A stretch of DNA of 64,000 nucleotides from Cobetia marina (GTDB taxonomy: Bacteria; Pseudomonadota; Gammaproteobacteria; Pseudomonadales; Halomonadaceae), in contig NZ_CP017114.1 in the NCBI RefSeq assembly GCF_001720485.1, positions 2,604,001 through 2,668,000 on the forward strand, written 5' to 3'. Shown in pieces: positions 35,952 to 45,738 of the stretch (within the stretch, counting starts at the first letter, position 1; the number at the start of each line of letters is the position of its first letter). A program made the translations under genes and the position numbers. The notes below the pieces were generated by a model. It made no database searches, was not told the origin of the DNA, and was given only the letters and a program-made list of their open reading frames with translations.

Positions 35952-36734
35952 TCAATACCCTTCGCGGTGATCCGTCTCGCGCTCCATGGCACTCAACAAC
36001 TCGCGGGCCCCTGCCATCAGCAGACGAGTATCTGACCCGACGGTGACGAGGTCACAGCCACGTGCCAGCATTCGCTTCGCATGCGCAGCCCCCCCATTGT
36101 GGATACCGACGATCTTGTCATGCAGACGAGCCCGCTCGATGAGCTGACCGATCAAGTCATCCATCGGGCCATCCCCGTGATCGAACCCCGGAGCATGGCC
36201 ATGAGAGAGCGCCAGATCCGCGGGACCGATATAGAGGCCATCCAGCCCCTCGACAGCGAGAATTTCTTCGAGGTTCGCCACGCCTTCGCGGGTCTCGATC
36301 ATGCCCAGCACCAGCATCTCGTCGTTGGCATGCTTCGCATAATCCGCACCGCCATACAGCATGGCGCGATGAGGGCCGAAGCTGCGCATCCCCAGCGGGG
36401 GATAACGACAGGCAGCCACCAGTGCCCGGGCGTCTTCCGCGTTGTTGATCAAGGGAGCAATCACTCCATAGGCACCGGCATCCAGCACCTTCATGATCAA
36501 ACCGGATTCCAGGCTCGGCACTCGCACCAGCGGAACGGTGTCAGTGGTGGAGATAGCCGTCAGCATCGGCAACAGATCGCTGTAATCGATCACCCCGTGC
36601 TGCAGGTCGATGGTCAGGCTGTCCCAGCCCTGATGGGCCATGATCTCTGCCGAAAAGGCACACGGCATGGAGAGCCAGCCATTCACGACGCCCTCCTTTC
36701 GGGCAATGCGTTGCTTGAGGCGATTGAGGCGCAT
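35952..36734 (-). CDS. HpcH/HpaI-type class II aldolase (2-keto-3-deoxy-sugar-acid aldolase)
   Basis: 260 residues, TIM barrel of the HpcH/HpaI family. Visible family motifs: SLTIDLQHGVIDY, PLVRVPSLESGLIMKVLDAG, GMIETREGVANLEEI with the metal Glu, LYIGPADLALSHG with the metal Asp. Members cleave 2-keto-3-deoxy acids (rhamnonate, glucarate, hydroxyheptanedioate) into pyruvate and an aldehyde. Its place next to a dehydratase that produces such acids makes this the likely carbon-splitting step. Confidence 0.9.
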   Translation of the reverse strand: MRLNRLKQRIARKEGVVNGWLSMPCAFSAEIMAHQGWDSLTIDLQHGVIDYSDLLPMLTAISTTDTVPLVRVPSLESGLIMKVLDAGAYGVIAPLINNAEDARALVAACRYPPLGMRSFGPHRAMLYGGADYAKHANDEMLVLGMIETREGVANLEEILAVEGLDGLYIGPADLALSHGHAPGFDHGDGPMDDLIGQLIERARLHDKIVGIHNGGAAHAKRMLARGCDLVTVGSDTRLLMAGARELLSAMERETDHREGY

Positions 36735-36782
36735 GGGGTCTCCCTCTGGAGTTCATCAATGGTGGAAGTCACAAGGGACAGG

Positions 36783-37739
36783 TCACTCGTGAGGCTCACG
36801 AATCGTGACCCGGGAGGGTGAGCGTTCCCCACTCGGCATGTCGGGGGATGCTGGAGAGCGAGAGGCAAAGGCGGCGACTGGGACGCCCGGCACCTCAACC
36901 TCCAGGGCGAACACGCTGCCGGACAAGGGGGCCGCGGCCAGCGCCTCAGGGCTCATGCCCTTGCGCAAGGTGGTCACGTAAAGCGTTGTCATGTCGGCCC
37001 CGCCGAAGCACGGCATGGTCGGGCCGGGACATGGCAGGTGGACCTGGCGCGCCAGACGTCCCTCGGCATCCCAATAATTGAGCACTCCGCCAAAGACGCC
37101 TGCACTCCAGTAACCTCCCGCCATATCCATCGCTCCGCCATCGGGGCGGCCGTGCAGTGCAGGCTGGGTCTCGGCGAATACCCGCGGTGTGCCCATGACA
37201 CCACTTCCCGGGCAGTAGTCCGCAACATGGATGGTGTCGCGTCGCGTATCCGCAAAAAGCATGCGCCGTCCATCAGCGCTCCAGGCCAGGCCATTGGCGA
37301 CGATGAGACCTGACTGCAGCCGTTGGGTCTGTCCAGTGGGAGCGACATCATAAAAATGCCCCAGCGGCCGTGAACGACTCGCCTCATCCATGGTGCCGAT
37401 CACGAAGTGTCCATTCGGCGCGACCTTGCCATCATTGAAGCGCGTGCCAGCCAACGGCTCTCCGGGTGGGCAGGCCAGGAACTCCAGTGCACCAGACGCG
37501 AAATCGAGCAGATGGATTCCCGAGCGCATGGCAACGATCAGACGCCCATCGGCACAGCGCCCGAAGGCACCCAAGGTCTCTGGCAGCACGCGACGCTCTC
37601 GCTTGCCATCGCTCAGGCAGTAGCGCTCGATCGCCGGGGCATAAAGGTCTGCCCAGAACAGGCTGTTGCCACTGGCATCCCAGACCGGGGATTCGCCCAG
37701 TTCCGCCCGGGCCTCTATCAGCAGTTCGATTTCCGCCAT
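36783..37739 (-). CDS. SMP-30/gluconolactonase-family lactonase
   Basis: 318 residues from ATG 37739 (GGGAG upstream). Six-bladed propeller family with the metal Glu in LGESPVWD, FNDGKVAPNGHFVIGTMD, NGLAWSADGRRMLFADT and the metal Asp in RPDGGAMD. It hydrolyses an aldono-lactone, the product of a sugar dehydrogenase, to the open acid. The C-terminal ~25 residues (after FASRSPAS) look like a low-complexity tail beyond the usual family end. Confidence 0.9.
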   Translation of the reverse strand: MAEIELLIEARAELGESPVWDASGNSLFWADLYAPAIERYCLSDGKRERRVLPETLGAFGRCADGRLIVAMRSGIHLLDFASGALEFLACPPGEPLAGTRFNDGKVAPNGHFVIGTMDEASRSRPLGHFYDVAPTGQTQRLQSGLIVANGLAWSADGRRMLFADTRRDTIHVADYCPGSGVMGTPRVFAETQPALHGRPDGGAMDMAGGYWSAGVFGGVLNYWDAEGRLARQVHLPCPGPTMPCFGGADMTTLYVTTLRKGMSPEALAAAPLSGSVFALEVEVPGVPVAAFASRSPASPDMPSGERSPSRVTIREPHE

Positions 37740-37846
37740 TTCCTGGACTCCCGTCGACGATGGCCATGGCACCTGCGTGCGCGCACGCCTCCCATACCTC
37801 TGCTCCGATACCCTCGACCTCATCTCCCTGCTTCACGCAGCGACGC

Positions 37847-39574
37847 TCAATAGATATCGGGTTCAGGGGTACTGCCAGGCGCGCCATTGGCAAAGTCGAA
37901 GTCACAGCCTTCATCCGCCTGGGTGACATGTGCCTTGTAGAGAGAGGCATAGCCGTGAGGGTGCCGATCCCTGGGCGGCTGCCAATCCGCCAGTCGGCGC
38001 TGGATCTCCTCTTCGTCGACCATCAGGTCCAGCCGACGATTGGGGACATCGACCGCGATGATGTCACCGGTCTGAACGATGGCCAGCGGCCCGCCGACGG
38101 CGGCTTCCGGCGCCACATGCAGAATGCAGCTGCCATAGCTGGTGCCGCTCATGCGCGAGTCGGAGATCCGCAGCATGTCACGCACGCCTTGTTTCAGCAG
38201 CTTGGCCGGAATCGGCATCATGCCCCATTCCGGCATGCCGGGGCCGCCCACCGGCCCGCCATTCTTGAGCACGATGATGCTGTCGGCCGTGACCGGGAGG
38301 TCCTCATCATCGATGCGTGCCTTGAGGTCGGCGATGTTCTCGAACACATAGGCAGGCCCTTGATGGACATGCAGGCGAGGGTCCGCCGCGGTCGGCTTGA
38401 TGATGGCGCCCTTCGGCGCCAGGCTGCCGGTCAGCACGGCAGTCCCTCCCGAGGCATTGACCGGACTGTCCAGCGGGAGAATGACTTCCGGGCGCCAGAC
38501 CTTGGCACCCTCGATGTTGTCGCCCAGGGTACGGCCGGTCACGGTCATGGCGGAGAGTTTCAGCTCACTGCCGATGTTCGTCATCAAGGCCGGAAGCCCC
38601 CCGGCATAGAAGAAGTCTTCCATCAGATATTCGCCGGAAGGCTTGAGGTTCAGCACCAGCGGCACACGACGCGATATCTCGTTGAAGCGCTCCATCGGCA
38701 GCGTGATTCCGAGACGCCGCGCCATGGCCACGATGTGGATGATGGCGTTGGTCGAGCCCCCGATCGCCATGTCGACGGCAATCGCGTTATCAAAGGATGC
38801 CTCGCTCATGACATCGGTCGGCTTGAGATCTTCCCAGACCATTTCCACCGCTCGCTTGCCGCTGGCGTAGCACATGCGGTTGTGATTGGCGTCCACCGCG
38901 GGAATGCTCGAGGCCCCCGGCAAGCTCATGCCCAGCGATTCCCCGATCGACATCAGCGTTGCCGCCGTGCCCATGGTCATGCAGGTGCCCGGAGAGCGGG
39001 CAATACCGTTCTCGATCTCGTTCCAGTCACTCTGACTGACGTTGCCGATACGCCGTTCATCCCAGTACTTCCAGACATCCGTACCGCTCCCCAATACCTG
39101 ACCACGGTAATTGCCACGCAGCATGGCGCCGGCCGGCACATAGATGGTCGGCAGATTCATGGAGATCGCGCCCATGAGTACGCCCGGCGTAGTCTTGTCA
39201 CACCCGCCCATGACCACGGCACCATCCACGGGGTAGCTGCGCAGCAGTTCCTCGACTTCCATGGCCAGCATGTTGCGATACATCATGGCGCTGGGCTTCA
39301 TCAATTGCTCACCCAGTGACATGGCAGGCAATTCGACAGCAAAGCCCCCCGCCGCCGTGATGCCACGCTTGATATCCTTGACCCGCTCAGGGAAGTGGGA
39401 ATGGCAGGTATTGAGGTCATTCCAGGTATTGATGATCGCGATCACCGGCTTGCCGACGAACTCCTCTCCCCAATAGCCCATCTGCTTGACGCGGGAGCGA
39501 TGCCCGAAAGAGCGCAGATCATCCTGCTTGAACCAGCGATTACTGCGCAGATCGTCGACCCCTTTCCTGTTCAT
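37847..39574 (-). CDS. IlvD/Edd-family sugar-acid dehydratase (arabonate-dehydratase type)
   Basis: 575 residues from ATG 39574 (AAGGAG eight bases upstream), the usual length for L-arabonate/D-xylonate dehydratases. The three Fe-S Cys are visible in NTWNDLNTCHSH, MGGCDKTTP and SPGTCMTMGTA; C-terminal DSRMSGTSYGSCILHVAPEA is a family hallmark. It removes water from an aldonic acid to form a 2-keto-3-deoxy acid. It does not look like biosynthetic IlvD. Cytoplasmic, oxygen-sensitive cluster expected. Confidence 0.92.
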   Translation of the reverse strand: MNRKGVDDLRSNRWFKQDDLRSFGHRSRVKQMGYWGEEFVGKPVIAIINTWNDLNTCHSHFPERVKDIKRGITAAGGFAVELPAMSLGEQLMKPSAMMYRNMLAMEVEELLRSYPVDGAVVMGGCDKTTPGVLMGAISMNLPTIYVPAGAMLRGNYRGQVLGSGTDVWKYWDERRIGNVSQSDWNEIENGIARSPGTCMTMGTAATLMSIGESLGMSLPGASSIPAVDANHNRMCYASGKRAVEMVWEDLKPTDVMSEASFDNAIAVDMAIGGSTNAIIHIVAMARRLGITLPMERFNEISRRVPLVLNLKPSGEYLMEDFFYAGGLPALMTNIGSELKLSAMTVTGRTLGDNIEGAKVWRPEVILPLDSPVNASGGTAVLTGSLAPKGAIIKPTAADPRLHVHQGPAYVFENIADLKARIDDEDLPVTADSIIVLKNGGPVGGPGMPEWGMMPIPAKLLKQGVRDMLRISDSRMSGTSYGSCILHVAPEAAVGGPLAIVQTGDIIAVDVPNRRLDLMVDEEEIQRRLADWQPPRDRHPHGYASLYKAHVTQADEGCDFDFANGAPGSTPEPDIY

Positions 39575-39704
39575 CCCGTACTCCTTGCAACGTGATTGAC
39601 CGAACAATGGCGTAGCAGAACCCGCACCGGCTGCCGCGAGGGCGACCCGTCATTGCGTCATTCCTGAATGAAGTGGCGTTGGCTATCTCAATGGAACCAT
39701 CGAA

Positions 39705-40931
39705 TCAGCGCGCCAATTGACTGTCCCGCCGCGAGGGCAGAGACACCCAGTCACCATTGCGCCGACTTGAGTCGAGCGCGGTGGCAGCGAATTCGACACC
39801 GCGGACCCCGCTACGGATGTCGGGATACCAGAGGGCAAGGGGATCGACAGGGATGCCCTGCTGGCTGGCCGTGATGTCTTCATGAAGATCGCTGTACAGC
39901 GAGGAAAAGGCTTCGCGATACCCCTCGGGATGTCCAAAGGCCACTCGCGAGATACGCGTGGAGGCATCATGCAGGCCGGCCGCCCCCTTGGAGAGCAGTA
40001 AAGGGGCGCCATCGAGCCGTCGGAACAGGAGCTGATTGGGGGTTTCCTGGTGCCACTCAAGGCCGCCGAGACTGCCGAAGATCCGGAAGCTCAGGCCATG
40101 TTCTGCGCCGGCCGCCGCCTGGGTAATCCACATCAGCCCGCGGGCGCCATTGGCATAGCGCAACAGTACGTTGGCGTTATCGTGCGCTTCGCGTCCGGCC
40201 ACGCTGGCGGTCACGTCGGCACTCAACTCACTTGTCTCAAGTCCGGAAACATACTCGAGCATATGGAAGGCGTGGGTCGCGATGTCATTGAGAATCATCG
40301 ATTCTCCCGCGATGGCCGGATCCATGTGCCAGTCATGCCCCGCCTTCTCGGCATCCGTCAGGCTCGCCAGATGCCCCTGGACGTAGTCACATTGCAGCTG
40401 ACGAATCTCGCCCAGTTCCCCGTTCTCGATCATGGCGCGTGCCTGACGCACCATCGGATAGCCGGTATAGCCATAGGCCATGCAGAAGCGCAGCCCTGCC
40501 CGCTCGGCGATCGCTTCAAGCTCTTTCGCCTGAGCCGGATCATTGACCAGCGGCTTTTCACAGACGACATGAAAGCCCAGCTCCAGAGCCAATCTGGCCA
40601 GGGCGAAGTGACTGTCGTTGGGCGTGAGAATGGCGATGACCTCAGCCCCATCTTCGCGAGCGGCTTCCTCGCGCAGCAGTGACTCACCATCGCCGTAACC
40701 ACGTGCGATGTTGAGTTGCTCCGCCTGCTGGCGTGCGCGCTCAGGATTTGAGGACAGTGCCCCTGCCACGACGCGGTACCGCCCATCCATCTGTGCCGCT
40801 GCACGATGGACCTGACCGATGAAGGACTGGACACCGCCCCCTATCATCCCCAGACGCAATATCTGTGGAGTCTCGTCATGAGACTGGGTCTGGAGGCGTT
40901 CGGCGCAAGCGGTTGTGGTCGGCTGAGTCAT
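39705..40931 (-). CDS. Gfo/Idh/MocA oxidoreductase, probable sugar/cyclitol dehydrogenase
   Basis: 408 residues from ATG 40931; the longer frame would add 36 Cys-rich residues without resemblance to the family. Rossmann LGMIGGGVQSFIGQVHR, CEKP Lys, NDIATHAFHM as the D-x3-H pair, and WYPDIRSGVRGVEF near the end, matching the 31586 protein. First gene of unit A; presumably oxidises the substrate to a lactone or keto form for the lactonase and dehydratase encoded next. The LacI-type site at 41048 lies upstream. Confidence 0.86.
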   Translation of the reverse strand: MTQPTTTACAERLQTQSHDETPQILRLGMIGGGVQSFIGQVHRAAAQMDGRYRVVAGALSSNPERARQQAEQLNIARGYGDGESLLREEAAREDGAEVIAILTPNDSHFALARLALELGFHVVCEKPLVNDPAQAKELEAIAERAGLRFCMAYGYTGYPMVRQARAMIENGELGEIRQLQCDYVQGHLASLTDAEKAGHDWHMDPAIAGESMILNDIATHAFHMLEYVSGLETSELSADVTASVAGREAHDNANVLLRYANGARGLMWITQAAAGAEHGLSFRIFGSLGGLEWHQETPNQLLFRRLDGAPLLLSKGAAGLHDASTRISRVAFGHPEGYREAFSSLYSDLHEDITASQQGIPVDPLALWYPDIRSGVRGVEFAATALDSSRRNGDWVSLPSRRDSQLAR

Positions 40932-41047
40932 GGTGCATCCCGGCTTCAGGCATGAATGGCATTGTTGTTTTCTCGCGCACCACAGTCGTGAACCTCTTGG
41001 CGTCGGTGCGCGGCATACCGAGCAGCCTAGCGCAGCCAAACCGGCTT

Positions 41048-41061
41048 TGAAAATGTTTTCA
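41048..41061. promoter_or_regulatory. LacI-family operator before unit A
   Basis: TGAAAATGTTTTCA matches the 34925 site at 13 of 14 bases. The symmetry extends to 24 bases (41043-41066, GGCTTTGAAA on the left, its complement on the right), broken only at the centre. It is 117 bases upstream of the dehydrogenase start. Confidence 0.75.
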
Positions 41062-41132
41062 AAGCCATTTAGACCAAGGGACGAGACGGGAGAAAACCAG
41101 GTGATCCGATGGGGTTCAGCGCATGGCGCATG

Positions 41133-41177
41133 GCACCTGGAAGATGAGCACTTGGAAGATGAACGCCTGGAAGATGT
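41133..41177. repeat. Three tandem 15-bp repeats
   Basis: Units at 41133-41147, 41148-41162 and 41163-41177 share the pattern RCRCYTGGAAGATGW with few changes. A looser GCTGGAAGACAGG follows at 41194-41206. They lie just past the LacI stop codon, in its transcript's 3' region. Confidence 0.65.
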
Positions 41178-41283
41178 AGCCGCTGTGCAAGCGCTGGAAG
41201 ACAGGCGCGAAGTCCAGAGAGAATCCTCTGAAGCTTCATCCAGAGTGAGACGTATCCAGAGCAGGTTTCGTCGAGAGTGGGTC

Positions 41284-42315
41284 TCAGCCGACGTGCTGGG
41301 TCGTGCCGCGCTGGGTGATATGACATGGCATGATGATACGGTCTGGCGCTGTATCCCCTTGCTTGATGCGCACGAACAACAACGACACCGTCTTGTTGAC
41401 CATTTCCGTGAAGGGCTGGCAAATCGTCGTCAGATCATAGGATTTGCTTGAGGCAAAGCGGATGTCATCCACCCCGACGATGCCGATATCCTGCGGAATC
41501 CGGTGAGAGAATTCGTGGCGAATCGCATCCATGCCACCACAGGCCATGATGTCATCGAAGTAGAAGATACTGTCAGGAATGACCTCGGCGGCAGCGAGCA
41601 ACTCACAGGTCGCTTCATATCCTGCGTCGTAGCTGTGACGGTGCCCCTCGCCCACGCCATGCAGCGTGAGTCCGCGCTGCTCCAGGCGCTCGATGAAACC
41701 ACGCTTTCTGTCCAGCGTGGCCTGTTCCTTGGTCGATGCCCCCACATAGGCCAGGCGACGATAGCCATGATCAATGAGATGATCCGCTGCCATTCGGCCC
41801 ATCTCGACGTCGTCACAGGTGACGACGCTTGCACCGGAATCTTCGCCATCACGCCCAAAGATCGCGACCGGCGTGTTCTGCCTGGCACAGGCTTCGACCA
41901 GCTCAGGAGGGACAGAGGCCGACGTGACGATCAGTGCATCGACGTGATACTCCATCACCAACGAGACGGCTTCCGAAATGCTTTTCTCGGTGTTCACGTT
42001 GATCAGCAACGTATGGCAGTTGTGTCGTTGTATGGCCGCCGAAAACTCGCTGAGAATCGCCAGATAGACCGGATTCTCGAAATTCGTCACGAGAATGCCG
42101 ATCAAGCTGGACTGTGACTTGATGCCTCTCGCCAACCGATTCGGCTTGTATCCCAGGCGCTCTGCTACCGCCAGAATACGACGGCGCATCTCGGGTGAAC
42201 TGCTCCCTTCCGGATTCATGGCACGCGAGACTGCCGCTATCGAGACATTGGCCTCTCTGGCCACATCCGTGATGGTGACGCGCTTGGTGGCAGGTGCGCT
42301 GTCGGTTTTTTTCAT
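41284..42315 (-). CDS. LacI-family regulator of the second cyclitol/sugar-acid cluster
   Basis: 343 residues. N-terminal LacI helix-turn-helix at about 13-60 (TITDVAREANVSIAAVSRAMN, split by the recognition helix) with the hinge GYKPNRLARGI, then a periplasmic-binding-protein fold with IGILVTNFENPVYL, DDIMACGGMDAIR and VGVDDIRFA. It almost certainly binds the TGAAAAYGTTTTCA palindromes before units A and B and is released by a pathway sugar or cyclitol. Downstream of it no further gene of the cluster is seen. Confidence 0.9.
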   Translation of the reverse strand: MKKTDSAPATKRVTITDVAREANVSIAAVSRAMNPEGSSSPEMRRRILAVAERLGYKPNRLARGIKSQSSLIGILVTNFENPVYLAILSEFSAAIQRHNCHTLLINVNTEKSISEAVSLVMEYHVDALIVTSASVPPELVEACARQNTPVAIFGRDGEDSGASVVTCDDVEMGRMAADHLIDHGYRRLAYVGASTKEQATLDRKRGFIERLEQRGLTLHGVGEGHRHSYDAGYEATCELLAAAEVIPDSIFYFDDIMACGGMDAIRHEFSHRIPQDIGIVGVDDIRFASSKSYDLTTICQPFTEMVNKTVSLLFVRIKQGDTAPDRIIMPCHITQRGTTQHVG

Positions 42316-42529
42316 GCTCTCTCCCTAACGAGGCTCAATGCCCAATATCTCATCAAGGCATTCCACCCCACATTGGATAATCATTGGCCGACCATATCGC
42401 GGATCACGCAAGCATGCAGCAGGCACATGATGAAGGATACAGCCGTATCACGTTGGCTTTGACGTGTGCCACCAGAGAGTCAATATCCTCCTTTCGATAA
42501 CACGACCCTGGCGACTATCTCTAGCAGCA

Positions 42530-42893
42530 TGAGTGCTCAGGACCACAGTAGAACTGACGCAACAGACGATGCATCGGTTACTGAAGCCTCGTCGTGGTAC
42601 ACCCGGACGATGACCTTGGATACGACTTGGAGGTCGCCGATCACGAAGATATTGCAAAGGGCTTTGGCAGTAGATGTATTGCTATGCCCCTATAGCCCCA
42701 CTTGGCAATGGGCCAATGAGCACATCAATGGCTTGGCACGGCAGTACTTCTCCAGGGAGCAGTCTCCAAGAATGTCAGTACAGCTGAGCTACGCAAGATG
42801 CGTCGAGAAACCGAATGACCATTCCCGACAACGCCTCCGCTGTCGAATAGCCATCCCAGGTATTCTCGAGAAAATATTTTAAAACCCTGCATG
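42530..42893 (+). pseudogene. Decayed IS30-family transposase remnant
   Basis: Pieces of an IS30-type catalytic domain are readable in different frames: ASSWYTRTMTLD, then YDLEVADHEDIAKGFGS (the DNGxEFAxHExIA motif), then PYSPTWQWANEHINGLARQY (the PYxPWQRGxNENxNGLLRxYF motif), then STAELRKMRRETE and a short tail. Frameshifts and a stop separate them, and the N-terminal half is missing. No inverted repeats were found. Confidence 0.65.
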
Positions 42894-42929
42894 CCATGCG
42901 TGCTGCTCTTGTTGTTGGAGCTCAGACAC

Positions 42930-42963
42930 AAAAAACCGATGCCTGCAAAATGCAAGCATCGGT
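42930..42963 (-). terminator. Rho-independent terminator after csbD
   Basis: On the minus strand CCGATGC-TTGCA pairs with TGCA-GGCATCGG (one mismatch) and is followed by six T. It lies 28 bases after the csbD stop. Confidence 0.85.
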
Positions 42964-42990
42964 AACATAAAATATATATATTAAAAAACT

Positions 42991-43185
42991 TCACGAATCG
43001 GACAGTTTATCCCATTCTTTTTCAGCATCTTCTTTCTTCATGCCATAACGCTCTTGAACTTTCCCGACAAAGTGCTCCTTGCGACCTGCAATTTCGTCGA
43101 CATCTTCATCAGTAAGCTCTCCCCAACCTTCGCGAACCTTACCTTTGAGTTGCTTCCACTTACCTTCGGCGATATCGCTATTCAT
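42991..43185 (-). CDS. csbD: CsbD-family small stress protein
   Basis: 64 residues, highly charged. It has the family pattern GKWKQLKGKVREGWGELTDED at the N-terminus and a repeat-like second half (GRKEHFVGKVQERYGMKKED). CsbD-like proteins accumulate under general stress in many bacteria; the biochemical role is unknown. It is monocistronic with its own terminator and AGGAGG-like ribosome site. Confidence 0.88.
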   Translation of the reverse strand: MNSDIAEGKWKQLKGKVREGWGELTDEDVDEIAGRKEHFVGKVQERYGMKKEDAEKEWDKLSDS

Positions 43186-43609
43186 GGCAGCCTCCTAAAT
43201 AAAACAGATAATGCGACAAATAAAAATCAACCAATGACCCGTCACATGCTGTGATTGAGCCTCATGGCAGGCCACGAATATAAGCTAGCACAGATATTAG
43301 TGCTCAACAACAGCCCTACCGCTTCAACTCATTGATGGCGCTGCCATTGACTTGAAATGAAATGTAGCGCGAGCCAGCAAATCCGATACAACATCATCGG
43401 CAAAAAGTTCCCTAAAACTTTCCGAGACATAACGCTATTCTCTAGCCTTCAAAAACCAACATAAAACCACTATTAAATATATAGGGGAAAATGTTCAACA
43501 TAATTCATCGACAACTCCCTGTAGGTGCCGGATGATCTATTTTTGCAACGAATCTATCCTTTATTAGCCTCTCGTAAACGCATCAAGTAATTCATACAGA
43601 AAAGGCTTC

Positions 43610-43770
43610 ATGGTTATCAAGCTGTATAAGCAAGGGACAACGACACCGAAAATTCATGCCGACTCCTTGGGCAGCTCCTTCCAGCATTACGGAGAAAAGA
43701 TCTCGCTGGTCAGCTTGGGGATCAGCGTCTCAACCATACAGCGATGGCGTTACAAAAAACCCGCGGCTAA
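43610..43770 (+). pseudogene. Possible N-terminal fragment of an IS481-type transposase
   Basis: A start with AAAGG upstream opens a frame reading IKLYKQGTTTPKIHAD, and later LGISVSTIQRWRYKKP. This resembles the N-terminal helix-turn-helix of IS481-family transposases (TTPKIRAxI...SxxTVxRWRKR), with an altered middle and no catalytic domain. The weak similarity makes this tentative. Confidence 0.4.
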
Positions 43771-43777
43771 CCGCGGG
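43754..43777 (-). terminator. Rho-independent terminator after the porin gene
   Basis: On the minus strand CCCGCGG-TTAG-CCGCGGG is followed by six T, 46 bases beyond the porin stop. Confidence 0.85.
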
Positions 43778-43823
43778 CAAGATCGAAACACTGGCAGGCG
43801 ATGACTGGCTTGGCATCCTGTTC

Positions 43824-45434
<1,611 letters not shown>

Positions 45435-45464
45435 TCATTGGCGTTGTCGTAGGCGCCATACTCA

Positions 45465-45478
45465 CTTAATCGTTTAAG
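45465..45478. promoter_or_regulatory. LacI-family operator for the porin gene
   Basis: CTTAATCGTTTAAG, near-palindromic with central CG, 100 bases upstream of the porin start. An identical copy is at 45643 and a one-base variant at 58582. Confidence 0.75.
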
Positions 45479-45642
45479 ACCCTAGTGGCAATCTGGCCTC
45501 TCAGACACACGACCTATGTCGAAATTCGACCAAAGGGGAGCGATCACCGCGTAAAACTCCCATTTCTGGCGACATATCAGCGACAGCAAGACCAAAGTTC
45601 AGGTTGCGGATATCGACGCCAATCGCTTGACTGTGATCACGC

Positions 45643-45656
45643 CTTAATCGTTTAAG
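45643..45656. promoter_or_regulatory. LacI-family operator for the agl ABC operon
   Basis: CTTAATCGTTTAAG, identical to the site at 45465, ending 82 bases before the first agl gene. Confidence 0.75.
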
Positions 45657-45738
45657 AAGCACCATCGGACAACCTCAGGATTCTCCCCCGCCAGATGGCC
45701 GATGAATGCCCAACAACAACAAGTGACGAGGATTTGCC

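Larger units (their letters stand above)
40932..41283. other. Control region between unit A and the LacI gene
   Basis: 352 bases carrying the unit-A promoter side with the palindrome at 41048 and three tandem 15-bp repeats at 41133. No gene was called: the open frame on the plus strand through the repeats (40930-41451) has no ribosome site and no family resemblance. Confidence 0.55.
42316..42990. other. Junction with decayed insertion sequence
   Basis: 675 bases between the LacI start and csbD. The first ~200 bases hold the LacI promoter side and nothing recognised. The rest contains the IS30-like remnant and the csbD terminator. Confidence 0.5.
43186..43823. other. AT-rich intergenic region with possible transposase fragment
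   Basis: About 640 bases, clearly more AT-rich than the neighbouring operons. The first 420 contain the csbD promoter side and nothing else recognised. The rest holds the fragment at 43610 and the porin terminator. Confidence 0.5.

Noticed and set aside
37466..39319. 617-codon open frame on the plus strand opposite the IlvD/Edd dehydratase
   Set aside because: It is His/Arg/Gln-rich and of low complexity, as expected for the reverse of a GC-rich gene. The dehydratase on the other strand has all catalytic motifs.
41048..41061. Terminator hairpin
   Set aside because: The palindrome is AT-rich, lacks a T tail, and has a near-identical copy before another operon, so an operator explains it better.
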